Virus record (IMG/VR): IMGVR_UViG_3300031671_000001
Location: 1-46,860 of that record
From: a virus
Strand: one strand, 5' to 3'
Length of the DNA: 46,860 bases
The position numbers and the translations under genes are program-made. The notes beneath the pieces are model-generated. The model was not told the DNA's origin, ran no database searches, and saw only the letters and a program-made list of their open reading frames with translations. Every line of letters begins with the position of its first letter. The first letter of the stretch is position 1. Positions 46,662-46,860 of the stretch are shown here, piece after piece.

Positions 46662-46860
46662 CTATAACTGCACGTTCACGTTAACGATAACGCTATGCAC
46701 CGCGCCTGCCTCAAGAATCGCGGCGTAAATTGTCATGGCCTTACGCGCCGCGCGATCTCCCGAAGATTGCTGCGTAAAGGACTGCGCTTGCACAAAATAT
46801 CCTTGAGGCAACGCTTGGCCGGTGGTCAAATTCAGGACGGGCGCGCCTTCCCACACGCCG
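46662..46860 (-). CDS. C-terminal part of the tail sheath gene (right contig copy)
   Basis: Reading frame without a start inside this end, stop TAG at 46662. It is the same gene as at 1-1387, carried over by the terminal repeat; only 46662-46672 are new. At the mismatch this copy encodes Thr in AMTIYAAIL where the left copy encodes Pro. Confidence 0.9.
   Translation of the reverse strand, partial: GVWEGAPVLNLTTGQALPQGYFVQAQSFTQQSSGDRAARKAMTIYAAILEAGAVHSVIVNVNVQL
46673..46860. repeat. Terminal direct repeat, right copy
   Basis: 188 bases equal to 1-188 with one substitution (T at 46733 for G at 61). Shows that the genome closes on itself. Confidence 0.95.

Noticed and set aside
1-46860. Genome-wide stop-codon reassignment of TAA
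   Set aside because: TAA ends at least 12 well-supported genes and no gene is visibly interrupted by internal TAA codons, so suppression, if it occurs, is not a new genetic code. TAA codons in frame with the next start (4 of 12) equal the chance expectation.
1-46860. CRISPR array, insertion sequence or integrase with attachment site
   Set aside because: No regularly spaced repeats, transposase or recombinase motifs were seen; the tRNAs show no adjacent integrase.

Overview
The window holds one complete tailed-phage genome. The first 188 bases recur at the end (46673-46860) with a single mismatch, so the contig is a circular or circularly permuted molecule of about 46.67 kb, opened by chance inside the tail sheath gene. 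The particle is a contractile-tailed (myovirus) phage: sheath, tube, frameshifted tail-assembly chaperone, tape measure, Dit-like hub, baseplate plug, spike, gp25/W-like wedge, J-like wedge and a DUF2612 protein are all present. A phage-encoded beta-barrel protein, Sec-type signal peptides and a T4 Imm-like protein point to a Gram-negative host. The style of the secreted proteins is reminiscent of Acidobacteriota, but that is a guess. No integrase or DNA polymerase is visible.

Almost everything is on the minus strand, so the biological order runs from high to low coordinates. (a) 26.7-24.7 kb: a chain of tiny, overlapping early genes, many encoding one-helix membrane proteins or small zinc-binding proteins. 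(b) 24.7-14.5 kb: a replication and recombination module (Gp3/RDF-like protein, RecB/Cas4-type nuclease, SbcC-like ATPase, ASCH-like protein, HerA-like ATPase, replication protein, DnaC-type loader). (c) 14.5-12.6 kb: small genes and a PD-(D/E)XK-like nuclease. (d) 12.6-1.4 kb: packaging and head genes (TerS, TerL, DUF1073 portal, Mu gpF-like protein, DUF2213 protease/scaffold, cement, DUF2184 capsid, DUF4054, gp10-like, neck and terminator). (e) across the junction, 1.4 kb to 46.6-38 kb: tail and baseplate. (f) 38-29.8 kb: a terminator, then a run of proteins with export signals (1539-aa tailspike-like, 242-aa, 541-aa beta-helix, and a beta-barrel), small membrane proteins, a holin candidate, two unusual tRNAs and a GH108 endolysin.

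Only two short stretches read rightward. 7.59-8.44 kb encodes a ribbon-helix-helix regulator, an Imm-type superinfection immunity protein and a MerR/excisionase-type HTH protein, with repeated operator-like sequences. 26.87-27.14 kb encodes one coiled-coil protein opposite the early genes. Genes are packed with ATGA, GTGA and TGATG overlaps, so translational coupling probably sets expression.

The most notable observations are: a class II tRNA whose anticodon reads the UAA stop codon, next to a second class II tRNA with anticodon UAU; a canonical T TTT TTC slippery site that yields a 219-aa chaperone fusion; signal peptides on tailspike-like proteins; beta-rich modules inserted into three unrelated structural proteins; and a compact three-way-junction RNA with a tRNA-like T-arm.
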